A stretch of DNA of 64,000 nucleotides from Chlorobiaceae bacterium (GTDB lineage: Bacteria > Bacteroidota > Chlorobiia > Chlorobiales > Chlorobiaceae), in assembly GCA_013334755.1 (NCBI GenBank), contig JAAXWX010000002.1, positions 1-64,000 of the forward strand, written 5' to 3'. Shown piece by piece: positions 54,792 through 64,000 of the stretch (positions within the stretch are counted from its first letter, which is position 1; every line of letters starts with the position of its first letter). Under the pieces are notes generated by a model, which was given only the letters and a program-made list of their open reading frames with translations, was not told where the DNA came from and did not search any database. A program made the position numbers and the translations under genes.

Positions 54792-57700
54792 TCATGCTGC
54801 CTGCTCGTTTGCAGCCAGGTCGAGTTTTTTCAGCAGTTCCGTGTACCGGTGCACTAAGCCGGCCGATGTTAGATCGGCTTCGGAAGGATGGTGTAATACC
54901 AGTTTCATTTTTTTATCCATCTTGAATCCTGGTTTGTACTCCTGCATCCATGGTTCCTGTACCGAAACAAAGAGATATTGTAAGAAAGCCTTGTTTGCAA
55001 GATGCTCGTTATTCTGGTCGGGAAGAAAGAGTATGGTGCTCTGGGGCTTGATGTCGATTTTCTCAAGACCGAGAGCCGTGCCGGTGAGTTTGAGTTTTGT
55101 CAGTAACAGCAGGTTTGAAACCTCTTCGGGAAGGGATCCGAATCGATCCTTGAGTTCAGCTGAAAGGACATCAACTTTATGCTCCGATGAGGCTTTCGCG
55201 ATTTTATCATAAAACGCAAAGCGTTCCGGAGTTGCCGTGAGATAGTACTCCGGAATGAGAGCGTCAAAAAAGAAGAGAAGGTCACAAGCTTTTGATTGTC
55301 TTGCGGCTTTGCCTGCCTCGGTTGAAAACATGTGGCTGAACTCTGTTGATTTCAGCTCTGCAACAGTCTCTTCAAGCATTTTCTGGTAGAGATCGAAGCC
55401 AAGTTCATGGATATAGCCTGACTGTTCCGCACCGAGCAGGTTTCCTGCCCCTCGGATATCAAGATCGCGCAGGGCGATGTTGAAGCCTGATCCCAGTTCA
55501 GTAAAGCTTTCAATAACGGCAAGTCGCTGCACGGCATCCTTTTTAAGGGTGTTCAGCGGCGGGGTGATCAGGTAGCAGTATGCTTTGCGTTCACTTCTTC
55601 CAACTCTTCCGCGTAATTGATAGAGATCGGAAAGTCCGAACATGTCAGCCCTGTTGATGATGATGGTATTGGCATTCGATATGTCAAGACCGGAGCCGAT
55701 GATCGTCGTGGAAATAAGTACGTCAATTTCTTTTTGCATGAAATCCATCATGATTTTTTCGAGCTCCCTGGCTGGAAGCTGGCCATGAGCGAAAACAATC
55801 CGGGCGGAGGGAACAAGCTCCCTGAGGGTTGTCAGGACATCATCAAGAGATGAAATACGGTTATGGAGAAAAAATACCTGTCCCTCCCGCTTGATTTCCC
55901 GCCGGATTGCCGATTGAATCAGGGCAGGGTCATAATCGGTAATGAGGGTTTCAACGGGTTGGCGGTTTTTTGGAGGAGTCGAGACAATTGAGAGGTCTCT
56001 GGCGCCAAGCATCGAAAACTGCAGGGTTCTCGGAATGGGGGTGGCGGACATGGTCAGGGTATCGACCCCGGGGAACTGTTCGCGCAGCTTCTCTTTTACC
56101 TCAACACCGAAATGCTGCTCTTCATCAATAACAAGCAGCCCGAGATCTTTGAACTGTACATCCTTTGAAACGAGCCGGTGGGTACCGATAACGATATCAA
56201 TTGCCCCCTGTGATATTTTTTTTACTATTTCCTGCTGTTCCTTTCGAGAAACAAAACGGCTGAGGACAGCTATTGAAACAGGGAAATTCTCAAATCGTTT
56301 GATAAACGATTCAGTATGCTGGTGAGCAAGAATGGTTGTCGGTGTCAGCACCGCAACCTGCTTGTTTGATTCCACCGTCTTGAATGCAGCTCTCATGGCA
56401 ATTTCGGTTTTTCCGAAACCTGCATCACCGCAGATCAGCCGATCCATCGGGTGTGGCTCCTGCATGTCCTTTTTGACATCGTGTATTGCCTTGAGCTGAT
56501 CGGGAGTTTCATCAAATATAAACGAAGCTTCGAATTCCCGCATGTAGATGGAGTCTTGAGCAAAAGCAAAGCCACTCTGCATTTTCCTCTGGGCATATAC
56601 CTTGATCAGATTTATGGCAATATCACGGAGCTGCTTGCGGACTTTCTCCTTTTTGGCCGCCCACTTCGGGCTTCCAAGTTTTGACAGTGCAGGCAGAGAG
56701 CTTTCGGAGGCTGTATATTTCGAGAGGAGTTTGATATTCTGGATATTGACAAAAAGCTTGTCTCCTCCAGCATATTCCACAAGCACAGATTCCTGTTCGG
56801 AGTTACCTACCGTTATGGTTTCAAGAGATTTGAAAATTCCGATGCCATAATCTTCATGGACCACATAATCGCCAACTTTAAGTTTCTGGAGATCCTTGAG
56901 CGAAATCCCCCGTATTTTCCTTTTGCGATGTGCTTTGTGTGCATGAAGCTTGCCGAAGATGTCGGATTCGGTGAAGAGGTCAAGATCGCCAAAAAGAAAA
57001 CCGCTATGCAGGTTGAGCGGAATCCAGTTTGCTTCAGGCCGGCTGGCGTCGTTGGAATTCGAAAGTTCCTCTGCAAGAAAATCGGTCAGCTCAGCGATTT
57101 CCCTGCGTGAACTCGTAGCAAAAACGGTTTTTTTGTGTTCTTCTCTCTCTTGTTGCAGCAGGGAGGCAAGCGTGCGAAAATTTCCGTTCAGTTTTTTTTG
57201 TGTACAAGAGCAGAAATCAATTACTTCAATTGATGGAGAGGGAGAAGAGATGATGCTGATGGAGCGGTATCGTGAAAGCGCCCTTGACAGAACTTCATGG
57301 TCATCCCTCGAAGCAAATTCCATGCTGTCATCGATGATGATGATAGTGGAGGGGTCGAGATAGTCAAGGATTGTTGTTTCGCTTTCTGTCGTATTGTGTA
57401 TGTCAGCTGTAAAATTAGCGGTCAGATCTGTTTCCTGCAACGTTTTGCCGGAAAGCTGACTGTTTATGTCGAAAACTCTCAATGACGTGATGGTATCGCC
57501 GAAAAATTCTATTCTTACCGGCTCACTCGCTCCAAAAGGGAAGACATCGATGATTGAGCCACGGATAGAGAATTCCCCCTCATCCTCAACAAATTCTCTC
57601 TGCTCAAAGCTGTTTGCAGCAAGAAACCGTTTAAGGTTTTCATATCCTGTATCGAAGTCGGTTTTCAGTGTGACAATACGGCTCTCTGCTTCGGTTGGCT

Positions 57701-58109
57701 TGCAAAGGGTGATATCCAGATCATCGAAAAAAGAGAGAATAAGCGATTTTTTGCCCTTCGATATTGCTCCGATCGACAGGGAAAGTTCATCGGAAGTGTT
57801 GCAGATTATCTCTTTGGGAAGAAGAGCATCAAAATCATTTTCATACAGTTCAAAGCTGTTTTGACCGCAGAGCACCATGAGAGGCGAGTTCAGATCAGCA
57901 AAAAGCAGTGATGCAAGAATTGAAGAGAGTGATCCTTGCATGCCGGATATTTTCGTAAGGCCATAACAGCCTCCTTTTTCGGGCAGCTTAAGCAGTGCCT
58001 GTTGCAGTAATCTGTATGGCGTTGACTGTTTTATGCGATCAAAGAGAAAGGCGGGATTTCTTTTGGTGACGATAGCGCTTTGCGGTTCTGTATCTGATAA
58101 CGTTTTCAT
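54792..58109 (-). CDS. mfd: Transcription-repair coupling factor
   Basis: [101 protein letters not shown]. Confidence 0.96.
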   Translation of the reverse strand: MKTLSDTEPQSAIVTKRNPAFLFDRIKQSTPYRLLQQALLKLPEKGGCYGLTKISGMQGSLSSILASLLFADLNSPLMVLCGQNSFELYENDFDALLPKEIICNTSDELSLSIGAISKGKKSLILSFFDDLDITLCKPTEAESRIVTLKTDFDTGYENLKRFLAANSFEQREFVEDEGEFSIRGSIIDVFPFGASEPVRIEFFGDTITSLRVFDINSQLSGKTLQETDLTANFTADIHNTTESETTILDYLDPSTIIIIDDSMEFASRDDHEVLSRALSRYRSISIISSPSPSIEVIDFCSCTQKKLNGNFRTLASLLQQEREEHKKTVFATSSRREIAELTDFLAEELSNSNDASRPEANWIPLNLHSGFLFGDLDLFTESDIFGKLHAHKAHRKRKIRGISLKDLQKLKVGDYVVHEDYGIGIFKSLETITVGNSEQESVLVEYAGGDKLFVNIQNIKLLSKYTASESSLPALSKLGSPKWAAKKEKVRKQLRDIAINLIKVYAQRKMQSGFAFAQDSIYMREFEASFIFDETPDQLKAIHDVKKDMQEPHPMDRLICGDAGFGKTEIAMRAAFKTVESNKQVAVLTPTTILAHQHTESFIKRFENFPVSIAVLSRFVSRKEQQEIVKKISQGAIDIVIGTHRLVSKDVQFKDLGLLVIDEEQHFGVEVKEKLREQFPGVDTLTMSATPIPRTLQFSMLGARDLSIVSTPPKNRQPVETLITDYDPALIQSAIRREIKREGQVFFLHNRISSLDDVLTTLRELVPSARIVFAHGQLPARELEKIMMDFMQKEIDVLISTTIIGSGLDISNANTIIINRADMFGLSDLYQLRGRVGRSERKAYCYLITPPLNTLKKDAVQRLAVIESFTELGSGFNIALRDLDIRGAGNLLGAEQSGYIHELGFDLYQKMLEETVAELKSTEFSHMFSTEAGKAARQSKACDLLFFFDALIPEYYLTATPERFAFYDKIAKASSEHKVDVLSAELKDRFGSLPEEVSNLLLLTKLKLTGTALGLEKIDIKPQSTILFLPDQNNEHLANKAFLQYLFVSVQEPWMQEYKPGFKMDKKMKLVLHHPSEADLTSAGLVHRYTELLKKLDLAANEQAA

Positions 58110-58195
58110 ATGTAGCGTACAAACTATATTTTCATGCGTGACCTTGGCAAAGCGGAAGTCTTAAAACCAGCTCGTGCGGGAAAGATTAGTTATAT

Positions 58196-59167
58196 ATGGA
58201 AAAAATTCTTGAACTGAAAAATCTCAGGACATACTATTCAACCGACAATGGAATTGCCAGAGCCGTTGATGGTGTAAGTTTTTCCCTCGGGAAGAATCGT
58301 ACCCTGGGGATTGTCGGGGAGTCCGGATGTGGAAAATCGGTGACAGCGCTCTCGGTCATGCGTCTTGTGCCTATGCCTCCCGGATATTTTGCCGGAGGTG
58401 AGGTTTTCTGGAAGGGGAGCGATCTTCTGAAGCTTTCTGAAGAAAAAATGCGGAAGTTGAGAGGCCATGAGATCGCCATGATCTTTCAGGAGCCCATGAG
58501 CTCGCTAAATCCGGTTTTTACCTGCGGCAGTCAGATTTTGGAACAGATACTCATTCACCGCGACATCAATCAGGCGGAGGCAAAAAAACGCTCTGTCGAA
58601 CTGCTGCATCTTGTCGGAATTCCGAACCCTGCCGAGCGGTTTTTTTCGTATCCTCATGAGCTTTCAGGCGGGATGCGCCAGCGGGTTATGATTGCCATGG
58701 CTCTTTCCTGCAATCCGGAACTGCTCATTGCCGACGAGCCTACTACAGCGCTTGATGTCACCGTTCAGGCGCAGATCCTTGATCTTATTGGCAAGCTTCA
58801 GTCCGACACCGGGATGAGTGTGATGCTTATTACCCATGATTTCGGAGTTGTTGCCGAGCTGTGTGAAGAGGTTCTTGTCATGTATGCGTCAAGAGTGGTT
58901 GAGAAAGGTACGGTCAAGCAGTTGTTCAACAATCCGCTTCATCCCTATACCAGGGGGTTGTTACACTCTATTCCCCGTCTTGGTTCTTCAAAAGAGCGCC
59001 TCTATGTTATCGAGGGCAATGTGCCGAGTGCTGTCAATTTGCCTGAGGGATGCCGGTTTGCTGGAAGATGCCCTCATGCTGACGTCCATTGCCGCAAGGA
59101 ACAGCCGGAGCTTGTCACGTATGAACCAGGGCATGAGGCGGCCTGCTGGAAAGCAGGTGCTCAATGA
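58196..59167 (+). CDS. Oligopeptide/dipeptide ABC transporter ATP-binding protein (DppD/OppD type)
   Basis: [71 protein letters not shown]-terminal [21 protein letters not shown]. Confidence 0.93.
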   Translation: MEKILELKNLRTYYSTDNGIARAVDGVSFSLGKNRTLGIVGESGCGKSVTALSVMRLVPMPPGYFAGGEVFWKGSDLLKLSEEKMRKLRGHEIAMIFQEPMSSLNPVFTCGSQILEQILIHRDINQAEAKKRSVELLHLVGIPNPAERFFSYPHELSGGMRQRVMIAMALSCNPELLIADEPTTALDVTVQAQILDLIGKLQSDTGMSVMLITHDFGVVAELCEEVLVMYASRVVEKGTVKQLFNNPLHPYTRGLLHSIPRLGSSKERLYVIEGNVPSAVNLPEGCRFAGRCPHADVHCRKEQPELVTYEPGHEAACWKAGAQ

Positions 59168-59667
59168 AGGTTGTCGTGCCGGGTGGCATCGGTGATAATC
59201 TGCCGGTGAAGAGGAATTCGTACGTCAGGAATGAGGTGCTGCGGATAAAATCCAGCTTCAAAAAGTTCATGGTTGATTGCTATGCTGTCATCGGCAACAA
59301 CCACCCGATAGGCGACAACAAGCAGTGATCCGTACATTTCGACCTCCCTGTGGTAGATGCCGATCAGTCGATCGATTTTTCCGTTCAGCGAAGTTTCCTC
59401 CATCAGTTCCCGCAGACATCCTTCATGAGGTTCCTCACCGGCTTCAAGAAATCCTCCCGGCAGTGCCCACTCATTGAGGGCAGGTTCCTGTGCTCTTCGG
59501 ATCACAAGAAGTTCGTTGTTGTTGTTAATGGTATAGGCAACAGCTACAGGAAGAGGGTTGATATAATGAACCCACGAGCATGAAGGGCAAAACATCCTGT
59601 CACGGCCATCAATCATGGCCTTGTCAAGGGTATTTCCGCATATCGGACAGAACGAATATGGTTTCAT
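59161..59667 (-). CDS. NUDIX hydrolase with zinc ribbon
   Basis: CPICGNTLDKAMIDGRDRMFCPSC; GGFLEAGEEPHEGCLRELMEETSL (Nudix box). Confidence 0.93.
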   Translation of the reverse strand: MKPYSFCPICGNTLDKAMIDGRDRMFCPSCSWVHYINPLPVAVAYTINNNNELLVIRRAQEPALNEWALPGGFLEAGEEPHEGCLRELMEETSLNGKIDRLIGIYHREVEMYGSLLVVAYRVVVADDSIAINHELFEAGFYPQHLIPDVRIPLHRQIITDATRHDNLH

Positions 59668-59744
59668 GATTCAGGAAAGAAACTTTTTGCTGTGGCGATT
59701 GATTTAAAAGAAGAACAGATTTATCAACAGAATAAGTTTCATTC

Positions 59745-60221
59745 ATGCCAATGTCAATACTTGAAGAGGGTGTCAAGGCACCGGCAATATCAGCAAACGA
59801 TCAGGATGGCAAGCCGGTGACGCTCGAAGAGTACCGTGGCCGTAAGGTTATTCTCTATTTTTATCCGAAAGATGATACTCCCGGATGCACGAAGGAGGCT
59901 TGTGCATTTCGTGATAATTTCCCTAAATTTAACATAGCAGGGGTCGAAGTTCTGGGCGTAAGTATTGATAATGAAATCAAGCATAAAAAGTTTTCAGAGA
60001 AATATCAGCTCCCGTTCCGCCTTGTTTCCGATCCCGACAAGCAGATTGTTGAAGCATACGGTGTCTGGGGACTGAAAAAATTTATGGGTCGTGAGTATAT
60101 GGGCACCAACAGGGTGACCTATCTTATCAATGAGGATGGCGTGATTGAGAAAGTATGGCCGAAGGTTAATCCGGCCCAACATGCTGAAGAGTTGCTTGAC
60201 TATCTGCAGCAAAAAACCTGA
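59745..60221 (+). CDS. bcp: Thioredoxin-dependent peroxiredoxin (Bcp/PrxQ)
   Basis: VILYFYPKDDTPGCTKEACAFRDNFPKF. Confidence 0.95.
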   Translation: MPMSILEEGVKAPAISANDQDGKPVTLEEYRGRKVILYFYPKDDTPGCTKEACAFRDNFPKFNIAGVEVLGVSIDNEIKHKKFSEKYQLPFRLVSDPDKQIVEAYGVWGLKKFMGREYMGTNRVTYLINEDGVIEKVWPKVNPAQHAEELLDYLQQKT

Positions 60222-60231
60222 TAGAAGAGAA

Positions 60232-60795
60232 ATGGTAAACGAATTCGAAAAACTTAAAGCCGGAAAACTTTTGATTGCTTCAGCCAATATGCTTGAATCA
60301 AGTTTCAAGCGTACTGTTCTGGTTATGTGTGAGCATAATGAAAGCGGCTCTTTGGGTTTTATTCTCAATCGTCCTATGGAATTCAAGGTTTGTGAAGCTA
60401 TTGCCGGCTTTGAAGAGGTAGAAGAACGATTGCATATGGGCGGGCCAGTTGAGGTTGATACCGTTCATTTTCTCCATTCAAGAGGCGATCTTATTGAGGG
60501 TTCACTTGAGATTTTTCCCGGACTTTTCTGGGGAGGAGATAAAAATGAGCTGAGTTATCTGCTCAATACCGGTGTGATGATGCCGTCGGAGATCCGCTTT
60601 TTCCTTGGTTATGCGGGCTGGACCGCAGGACAGCTTGAAGCGGAGTTTGAAGAGGGCGCATGGTACACTGCCGAGGCTACGAAAGACATTGTATTCAGTG
60701 ACGCCTACGAAAGGATGTGGGGCCGCACGGTGCGTTCGAAGGGCGGAGAGTACCAGATCGTAGCAAACTCACCCGAACTGCCGGGATTGAACTGA
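60232..60795 (+). CDS. yqgE: YqgE/AlgH family protein
   Basis: KLLIASANMLESSFKRTVLVMCEHNESGSLGFILNRPM; FFLGYAGWTAGQLEAEFEEGAWY. Confidence 0.94.
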   Translation: MVNEFEKLKAGKLLIASANMLESSFKRTVLVMCEHNESGSLGFILNRPMEFKVCEAIAGFEEVEERLHMGGPVEVDTVHFLHSRGDLIEGSLEIFPGLFWGGDKNELSYLLNTGVMMPSEIRFFLGYAGWTAGQLEAEFEEGAWYTAEATKDIVFSDAYERMWGRTVRSKGGEYQIVANSPELPGLN

Positions 60796-60906
60796 ATATA
60801 GCTTATAGCCTGACGGGAATTAATTCAGTTTGATTGTTGTTGTTCTATTGCTTGTAAAAGCATATATAGTGTTGCTTTTATTAAAAAAATTGTTCTTTGT
60901 TACCCT

Positions 60907-61307
60907 GGGGATGACAGGCTTTCGACAGGGCAGGTGTAAGATGGAGTTGCACTCCGAGTTTCAGCATGGATGGACTCGTTAAAGAAGTCTATGCAAACAA
61001 TACATGCAGACGATTATTCGTATGCAATGGCTGCCTGATTAGCACAAGTTAATTAATCAGCCATCGTCCGTTGGGGGAGGCGCTTACTCTGAAGCCACCG
61101 GATGGCATAACCCGCGCTTGAGCTTCGGTTCGCGCAAGTAAGCTCCGACTGTTTTTGCCCGGAAAAACATGAGGGTGATACAAAGAGGGATAGTGAACCG
61201 AACTTTACAGGTGTAGCACCGGTTCATGAAACACTGAACACCTGAGATGAGTGTGGCAGCTTTATTGAGCAATGTTTTGGACGCGGGTTCGACTCCCGCC
61301 ATCTCCA
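60907..61307 (+). ncRNA. ssrA: Transfer-messenger RNA (tmRNA)
   Basis: GGGGATGACAGGCTTTCGACAGG 5' end; tag ORF GCA GAC GAT TAT TCG TAT GCA ATG GCT GCC TGA (61006-61038, ADDYSYAMAA); 3' TTCGACTCCCGCCATCTCCA pairing with the 5' GGGGATG. Confidence 0.96.
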
Positions 61308-61312
61308 CAAAT

Positions 61313-61348
61313 GGTCCGTTCCGATAATTCGGTTCGGGCTTTTTTGTT
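61313..61348 (+). terminator. Probable terminator downstream of tmRNA
   Basis: CCG-TT-CCGA-TAAT-TCGG-TT-CGG then GCTTTTTTG. Confidence 0.6.
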
Positions 61349-61424
61349 TAGTCTGAACTCATTTGCATTATTCTTGACGAACCTCTATATTAACGATTGT
61401 TATTTCGTTCTTTTAATCCATTGC

Positions 61425-61575
61425 TGGTCATCAAGAAAGGCTGAGGGAATAGACCCTGTGAAGCCTTGACAACCGATTCCGTTTATGACGGGACACGGTG
61501 CCACATTCTACTTCTGCGCTCTATGCATCGGGTGTTTTTACCGGTGAAGCAGAAGAACGATGCGTGAAAAAGAGC
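61425..61575 (+). promoter_or_regulatory. SAM-I (S-box) riboswitch
   Basis: TCATCAAGAAAGGCTGAGGGAATAGACCCTGTGAAGCCTTGACAACC...ACGGTGCCACATTC; terminator follows, then a cystathionine gamma-synthase-like gene. Confidence 0.88.
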
Positions 61576-61647
61576 TTTTATGCTTCTCTTTTCAAAACAG
61601 GTATAGCGGTTTTCTGCCCATACCATACAGAAACAGAGTTCCATTAT

Positions 61648-61688
61648 AAACCTCTTCCATGCTCGTCAGGGAAGAGGTTTTTTTATTT
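61648..61688 (+). terminator. Riboswitch expression-platform terminator
   Basis: AAACCTCTTCC-N11-GGAAGAGGTTT followed by TTTTATTTTG. Confidence 0.85.
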
Positions 61689-61721
61689 TGCTTTATCGTT
61701 AATCTTTTAAACGAGGTATCC

Positions 61722-62858
61722 ATGAGTTTTCAGACTGATACGATCCACGCCGGTGTAGGTCCCGACAAGGCTTACGGGGCTATTATGACCCCGATTTACC
61801 AGAGTTCAACCTTTGTGTTCGAGGATATCGGAAAACACAGGGGATTCGATTACACCCGAAGCGGTAATCCGACTCGCAAGGCGCTTGAAGATAATCTTTG
61901 CTCCCTTGAAGGGTGTTCTTCTGCTGTTGCGGTAACGACCGGCATGGCGGCGATCACCTCGACGCTTAATATCTTTAAATCCGGTGATGAGATCATCTGC
62001 ACCGATGACTGTTATGGCGGTACGTCGCGGCTGATGAAAACGGTCGAGGAGCATTTCGGCATCAAGGTCCATTTTGTGAACCTGCAGGAGGCGTCAAACC
62101 TGCTTCTGTATGTGAATGAGAGTACCAAGGCTGTGTGGGTTGAAACACCTTCCAATCCGCTGTTGAACCTGGTCGATATTCATGCCGTTGCATTGCTGGC
62201 AAAAACTCATGGATTGCTGACGATTGTTGATAACACGTTTCTCTCGCCTTACGGCCAGAAACCATTCGAGCTTGGAGCCGATATTGTGGTGCACTCGACC
62301 ACCAAGTACCTCAACGGTCATTCCGATGTGGTCGGCGGGGCGGTACTGTCGAACAGCGAGGATCTTGATGCCCGCCTGAAGTTTATTGTCAATGCGCTCG
62401 GTACCTGTGCCCAGCCTTTCGACTGCTGGCTGGTGCTTCGCGGAATCAAGACGCTTGTGGTGCGTATGAGGGAGCATGAGCGTAATGCACACGCCGTGGC
62501 TGAGTATCTGGAAAAGCACCCGAAAGTAAAGCGGGTTTTTTATCCCGGTCTTCCTGCCCATCCTCAGCATGAGCTTGCAAAGCTTCAACAGCGGAGTTTC
62601 GGCGGCATGGTCTCATTCGAACTTGAGGGCGGCATTGAGGATGTCAACCGCGTGCTGACGGGTACAAAGCTTTTCGCGCTTGCTGAAAGCCTTGGGGGTG
62701 TTGAATCGCTGATTGAGCATCCGGCAACCATGAGCCACGCCTCAATGGATCGTGATCACCGTGAGGCAGCAGGTATCACTGATACCATTATCAGACTCTC
62801 GATCGGCATTGAAGATCGCGATGACCTTATTGAAGATCTGAGGATTGCGCTTGGCTGA
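61722..62858 (+). CDS. metB: Cystathionine gamma-synthase/lyase family PLP enzyme
   Basis: MSFQTDTIHAGVGPDKAYGAIMTPIYQSSTFVFED; HSTTKYLNGHSDVVGGAV; SAM riboswitch upstream favours a methionine-biosynthetic role. Confidence 0.88.
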   Translation: MSFQTDTIHAGVGPDKAYGAIMTPIYQSSTFVFEDIGKHRGFDYTRSGNPTRKALEDNLCSLEGCSSAVAVTTGMAAITSTLNIFKSGDEIICTDDCYGGTSRLMKTVEEHFGIKVHFVNLQEASNLLLYVNESTKAVWVETPSNPLLNLVDIHAVALLAKTHGLLTIVDNTFLSPYGQKPFELGADIVVHSTTKYLNGHSDVVGGAVLSNSEDLDARLKFIVNALGTCAQPFDCWLVLRGIKTLVVRMREHERNAHAVAEYLEKHPKVKRVFYPGLPAHPQHELAKLQQRSFGGMVSFELEGGIEDVNRVLTGTKLFALAESLGGVESLIEHPATMSHASMDRDHREAAGITDTIIRLSIGIEDRDDLIEDLRIALG

Positions 62859-62979
62859 TGTTGATTTTAATGAGTATCAATGTGTATGGTCCGGTCAGGG
62901 TCATTACATTAAGGCATGAACAGGTAAGCCTGGCAGGTTATGAATCCCTTTTACATGATCTACCGGTAATGGATCACTC

Positions 62980-63747
62980 ATGATAATGCCTCTTTCTTTA
63001 TTTACACATCATGCAGCCCCGAAAGGAAGCATTCACTTTTCCTACACCCTGAAGGTAAGTTTGCGGGCTAAGTTTGCGCGATTGAAAATAACGCCGCACG
63101 GCGGACTTGTGGTGGTGGTTCCTCCGGGATTCAATAAAAAAAATATTGCGTCACTGCTTCTTCATCATGAACAGTGGATAAAAAAAGTTACAGCAAAATT
63201 TGATGCCCAGAGGCATGTAACTTTGCCTCTCTCAGAAAACGGACTTCCGTTATCCGTTTGTTTCCCTGATTTTGCTGAGTCGTGGACGGTGATCTACACA
63301 GATACCGGAAGTGCTGGAGTTGAGCTGATTGAGCAGCAAGGTAATACACTGTCTCTTACCGGTGATGTTGCCGACACCGCTCTCTCGCGCAGGCTGCTCT
63401 GTTCCTGGCTGAAGCAGCGGGCTCAAGCGCATCTTCTTTCTGCTCTCGAAAAACTTGCTGCAGCGCATGGTTTCAGTTATGCTTCTTCCGGTATTCGTCT
63501 GCAGCACTCAAGGTGGGGAAGCTGTTCATCACGTCGGTCGATATCCCTTAACAGCAAGCTGCTTTTTCTGCCCGAGCATCTTGTCCGCTACATCATGGTA
63601 CATGAGCTTTGCCATACGGTGCATATGAACCATTCCCGTTCATTCTGGTCACTGGTTCACGAACACGATCCCTTGTTTCGCAGCAACAATCTGGAAATGA
63701 AGAGTGCGTGGAAATATGTACCGCAGTGGGTTTCCGCTCAGCCGTAG
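62980..63747 (+). CDS. YgjP-like (DUF45/WLM-type) metallopeptidase
   Basis: SRWGSCSSRRSISLNSKLLFLPEHLVRYIMVHELCHTVHMNHSRSFW. Confidence 0.92.
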   Translation: MIMPLSLFTHHAAPKGSIHFSYTLKVSLRAKFARLKITPHGGLVVVVPPGFNKKNIASLLLHHEQWIKKVTAKFDAQRHVTLPLSENGLPLSVCFPDFAESWTVIYTDTGSAGVELIEQQGNTLSLTGDVADTALSRRLLCSWLKQRAQAHLLSALEKLAAAHGFSYASSGIRLQHSRWGSCSSRRSISLNSKLLFLPEHLVRYIMVHELCHTVHMNHSRSFWSLVHEHDPLFRSNNLEMKSAWKYVPQWVSAQP

Positions 63748-64000
63748 CGTTTGTTTGCCATCTGCCGCAGTCCGGAAAAAAGGAGTGAACAAAGCATCAG
63801 CAGAAGGCCCCAGAGTAGCGAAAGTCCGCCTGCGGTAAAAGCCGCAAGGGTTCCCTGTATCAGGACTATGCGGATAACTGCTGCTGTCCAAACAGCAAAC
63901 ACTCCCAGCAGTGAGAAAACATTCAATCGTTTCAGAAAAGCAGGAATAGAAGCAGCAGCGATTGCTGTTGCGGCGCTTATCCACCATGTGGTATCGTAAA
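63738..64000 (-). CDS. Hypothetical membrane protein, C-terminal part (runs off the window end)
   Basis: Open reverse frame to the window edge ending ...LSLLWGLLLMLCSLLFSGLRQMANKRYG*. Confidence 0.55.
   Translation of the reverse strand, partial: YDTTWWISAATAIAAASIPAFLKRLNVFSLLGVFAVWTAAVIRIVLIQGTLAAFTAGGLSLLWGLLLMLCSLLFSGLRQMANKRYG

Noticed and set aside
61084-61308. 74-aa minus-strand ORF (MEMAGVEPASKTLLNK...)
   Set aside because: Lies entirely in the tmRNA; a known kind of false ORF over structured RNA.

Overview
This 64 kb window is a chromosomal segment that looks like a green sulfur bacterium (Chlorobiaceae). The support for that is tandem chlorosome-type [2Fe-2S] proteins, a CrtH-like isomerase, DUF4293, and a tmRNA tag ADDYSYAMAA. 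Most of it is dense housekeeping sequence: tyrS (partial), smpB, PBP2/mreD/mreC, nadA, pepD, class II RNR, pdxA, kdtA, a DEAD-box helicase, xerC/D, rsmB, metY/metX, serS, radC, dnaK, hsp20, mfd, bcp, yqgE, tmRNA and a cystathionine gamma-synthase-like gene. There is no prophage, IS element or CRISPR array. The points most worth a second look are regulatory or small. (1) A cobalamin riboswitch lies directly upstream of a B12-dependent class II ribonucleotide reductase, the opposite of the usual wiring. (2) Two SAM-I riboswitches have apparently different expression platforms; one is followed by a candidate 10-aa ORF overlapping metY. (3) An unannotated 38-aa Cys-rich smORF has a strong Shine-Dalgarno and ends inside a terminator hairpin. 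(4) A decayed AbrB/VapB-like antitoxin remnant sits next to a homospermidine synthase/decarboxylase pair. (5) Two inverted repeats with equal spacers lie upstream of hsp20. (6) An intrinsic terminator lies in the leader of a DEAD-box helicase gene. (7) An ECF sigma/membrane protein/Lys-Ala-rich exported peptide/DUF3570/MgtA cluster. No clear novel multi-gene defence-type system was found. All assignments are from reading the sequence; no database search was run.
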